Below, piece by piece: positions 6,130-7,521 of a stretch of DNA of 7,521 nt. The translations under genes were made by a program, and so were the position numbers. The notes under the pieces are model-generated. The model saw nothing but the letters and a program-made list of their open reading frames with translations, searched no databases and was not told where the DNA came from. The stretch lies in assembly GCA_002448445.1 (NCBI GenBank), contig DJYC01000113.1, forward strand, positions 34,989 to 42,509. Direction: 5' to 3'. How positions within the stretch are numbered: the first letter of the stretch is position 1; each line of letters begins with the position of its first letter. The stretch comes from Treponema sp. UBA6988. GTDB lineage: Bacteria > Spirochaetota > Spirochaetia > Treponematales > Treponemataceae.

Positions 6130-6165
6130 ACGCACATTCGTAGCAAGTGCGTGCGAATGTGGCGT
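6130..6165. repeat. Extra hairpin inserted in one repeat unit
   Basis: ACGCACATTCG (6130-6140) pairs with CGAATGTGGCGT (6154-6165), leaving one bulged G and a 13-nt loop. The neighbouring unit lacks this segment, having only a few bases at the same position. Confidence 0.6.
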
Positions 6166-6234
6166 AGCATTCCAGAAATGCTTACGCATTTCTTCCATGC
6201 AAGGGAATTGCTCCCCTTGGTCGCAATATTTTAC

Positions 6235-6280
6235 GAATTGCCATTCCAGAAATGCTTACGCATTTCTTCCATGGCAATTC
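6235..6280 (-). promoter_or_regulatory. 46-nt palindrome containing the secA stop codon
   Basis: On the reverse strand, a 10-bp outer stem GAATTGCCAT/ATGGCAATTC encloses a symmetric GGA/GGA internal loop, an 8-bp inner stem AGAAATGC/GCATTTCT and a GTAA tetraloop. The TAA of the loop (6258-6256) is the secA stop codon. The left arm encodes the final zinc-ligand Cys-His and the last residues. The loop fits the GNRA class if transcribed. Its function is unknown: mRNA 3'-end protection, modulation of termination, or a palindromic insertion are all possible. Confidence 0.75.
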
Positions 6281-7521
6281 TTAAATTTCTTTCCGCTTCC
6301 GCAGGGGCAGGGGTCGTTGCGGCCTACTTTGGGCATTGTGCGCACTACAGTTACGTTCTGACCCTGCCTGCCGCTCTGCATTGCTGAACGCTGGGCCCCC
6401 TGCATAGACTGCCTTGCGTTGAATGACTGCTGTGCCCTCTGCTCCGCGCTCATTCCGGATGGGGATGATATTGCAGACGGTGCTTCCTGGTGGGTTGCCG
6501 TCATGTTTGTCTGGGCAAGGCTCTTGCGAGGCTGTGGCTCTCCCTGAATCTGAACCTTTACCTTAAAGATTCTTCCTGCAACAGAGTCGCGGATTTCTTC
6601 AAGCATGGTGTCAAACTGGTTAAAGCCGTCAATCTTGTATTCGGTAAGAGGCTGCTTCTGGCCGTATGAGCGCAGGTAAACCGCTTCCCTAAGGCCGTCA
6701 AGGAATTCAAGCTGGTCAAGCCACTTCTTGTCTATAAGCTGGATATACTGGTAGCGGATGAACATGTTAAAGCTTGGCTTTCCTACAAGCATCTCCTTCT
6801 GGGTAATGTCGTTCTGCAGGATGGATATTACGGCTTCCTCTGTAAGGCGGTCGTATGGAACAACAAGACCAAACCTGTTCTTTATCTGGTCAACAAGGGC
6901 ACTCTGAAGGTTTGCACCCTTTGTGTGGCGTGCCTTGTGCTCGTATTCGGCAAAGATGTTCTGCACAAGCGACTTTGCGTTCTCCATTACGCGTGCGCTA
7001 AGGTTGTCGTCCTCAAGGATTTCGTCCCTCTGCTCGTATATAAATTCGCGCTGCTGGTTCAAAACGTCGTCAAAGTCAAGGAGGTTCTTACGGATTTCAA
7101 AGTTGCGGGCTTCTACCTTCTTCTGTGCCTTTTCTATAGAACGGTTAAGCATGCGGTGGTTGATTGGCTCACCGTCCTGCATACCGATGGCCTTCATGAT
7201 GCGCTTCATCTTCTCTCCGCCGAAGAGCCTCATCAGGTCATCGTCCATGGAGATGTAGAATTTGCTGCGTCCAGGGTCACCCTGGCGTCCGGAGCGTCCG
7301 CGGAGCTGGTTGTCTATGCGGCGTGACTCGTGGCGTTCAGAACCAATAACGTAAAGGCCTCCAAGGTTCTTTACCTCTTCATAGTCCTTGAGCCACTGCT
7401 CCTTTTCTATCTTAAGCGCTGCCTCGTACTGCTCCTGGGTAGCCTCCGTACCTGCGCGTTTTCTTGCCCTCATCTCCGGGTTTCCGCCAAGCTTAATATC
7501 CGTACCGCGGCCTGCCATGTT
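6256..7521 (-). CDS. secA: Protein translocase ATPase SecA, C-terminal part (5' end outside window)
   Basis: SecA is the ATP-driven motor that pushes preproteins through SecYEG at the inner membrane. The visible 421 residues start inside the second nucleotide-binding domain. NMAGRGTDIKLGG and HESRRIDNQLRGRSGRQGDPG (helicase-type motifs with the arginine finger region) are followed by FYISMDDDLMRLFGG. The helical scaffold follows (RSIEKAQKKVEARNFEIRKN, LLDFDDVLNQQR), then WLDQLEFLDGLREAVYLRSYGQKQPL. A Gln/Ser/Ala-rich flexible linker of about 60 residues leads to the SEC-C zinc motif CPCGSGKKFKNCH, with ligands C404, C406, C415 and H416 counted from the Met at 7518. Only GRNA follows before the stop. 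The open frame continues off the right edge, so the Met at 7518 is internal and not the start. The final codons lie inside a palindromic repeat. Confidence 0.97.
   Translation of the reverse strand, partial: NMAGRGTDIKLGGNPEMRARKRAGTEATQEQYEAALKIEKEQWLKDYEEVKNLGGLYVIGSERHESRRIDNQLRGRSGRQGDPGRSKFYISMDDDLMRLFGGEKMKRIMKAIGMQDGEPINHRMLNRSIEKAQKKVEARNFEIRKNLLDFDDVLNQQREFIYEQRDEILEDDNLSARVMENAKSLVQNIFAEYEHKARHTKGANLQSALVDQIKNRFGLVVPYDRLTEEAVISILQNDITQKEMLVGKPSFNMFIRYQYIQLIDKKWLDQLEFLDGLREAVYLRSYGQKQPLTEYKIDGFNQFDTMLEEIRDSVAGRIFKVKVQIQGEPQPRKSLAQTNMTATHQEAPSAISSPSGMSAEQRAQQSFNARQSMQGAQRSAMQSGRQGQNVTVVRTMPKVGRNDPCPCGSGKKFKNCHGRNA

Larger units (their letters stand above)
6075..6280. repeat. Array of palindromic repeats between secA and the HPt gene
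   Basis: Two full hairpin units (6167-6200 and 6235-6280) share 32 identical bases (6168-6199 and 6242-6273). A decayed third unit is at about 6075-6098. Two linkers, 6095-6132 and 6198-6235, match at 36 of 38 positions. Each linker contains a smaller G-rich/C-rich inverted repeat around GGGAATTGCTCCC. One junction carries an extra bulged hairpin (6130-6165). No U tract follows any hairpin, so they are not standard terminators. The rightmost unit overlaps the end of secA. Confidence 0.85.

Noticed and set aside
6075..6280. CRISPR array
   Set aside because: Units are palindromic with similar linkers, not constant repeats with unique spacers, and no cas genes are present.
5915..6387. Two plus-strand frames through the palindrome array with repeated peptide phrases
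   Set aside because: The repeated phrases are translations of the DNA repeats, and the frames are antisense to HPt and secA.
6256..7518. Met at 7518 as the start of a complete short secA-like gene
   Set aside because: It is the internal Met of the conserved NMAGRGTDIKLGG motif, and the frame continues to the window edge, so the gene is partial.

Overview
The window looks like an ordinary chromosomal stretch from a host-associated spirochaete of the Treponema type. This rests on recalled resemblance of the protein set and gene style, not on a database search, so the genus is an inference. It carries six recognisable or well-supported genes and one small unknown gene. It also has unusually structured intergenic DNA.

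Layout, left to right. Bases 1-198 hold a hairpin-rich dispersed repeat (copy A), probably cut by the window edge. A strong sigma70-type promoter (227-256) then drives a forward pair: an RlmI-type rRNA methyltransferase (264-1544) and miaA (1602-2558). A 73-residue gene of unknown function (2899-2678) converges on miaA. The 519-base gap 2900-3418 holds a second copy of the repeat in reverse orientation (copy B, 3067-3260) and two small hairpins next to the 3' end of xylA. xylA (4738-3419, reverse) has a textbook promoter with a palindrome exactly at the predicted transcription start. It is divergent from a TatD-family nuclease gene (4878-5657). A histidine phosphotransfer (HPt) domain protein (6057-5713, reverse) and the C-terminal third or so of secA (7521-6256, reverse, 5' end outside the window) close the window. 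The 198-base gap between them is an array of palindromic repeats.

Functional themes are translation and RNA modification (methyltransferase, MiaA), pentose catabolism (XylA), nucleic-acid turnover (TatD), phosphorelay signalling (HPt) and protein export (SecA). No dedicated defence system, mobile-element enzyme, CRISPR array or RNA gene was seen.

The most notable signals lie in the non-coding DNA. (1) A 46-nt palindrome holds the last codons of secA in its left arm and the secA stop codon in its GTAA loop. A second copy lies 74 bp downstream with a compensatory base-pair change. (2) The A/B repeat pair keeps three hairpins, one with a compensatory change, and its loops resemble the anti-Shine-Dalgarno sequence. 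(3) Two genes, the methyltransferase and tatD, have a TATAAT box 5-7 bases before the start codon and no Shine-Dalgarno site, which suggests leaderless mRNAs.
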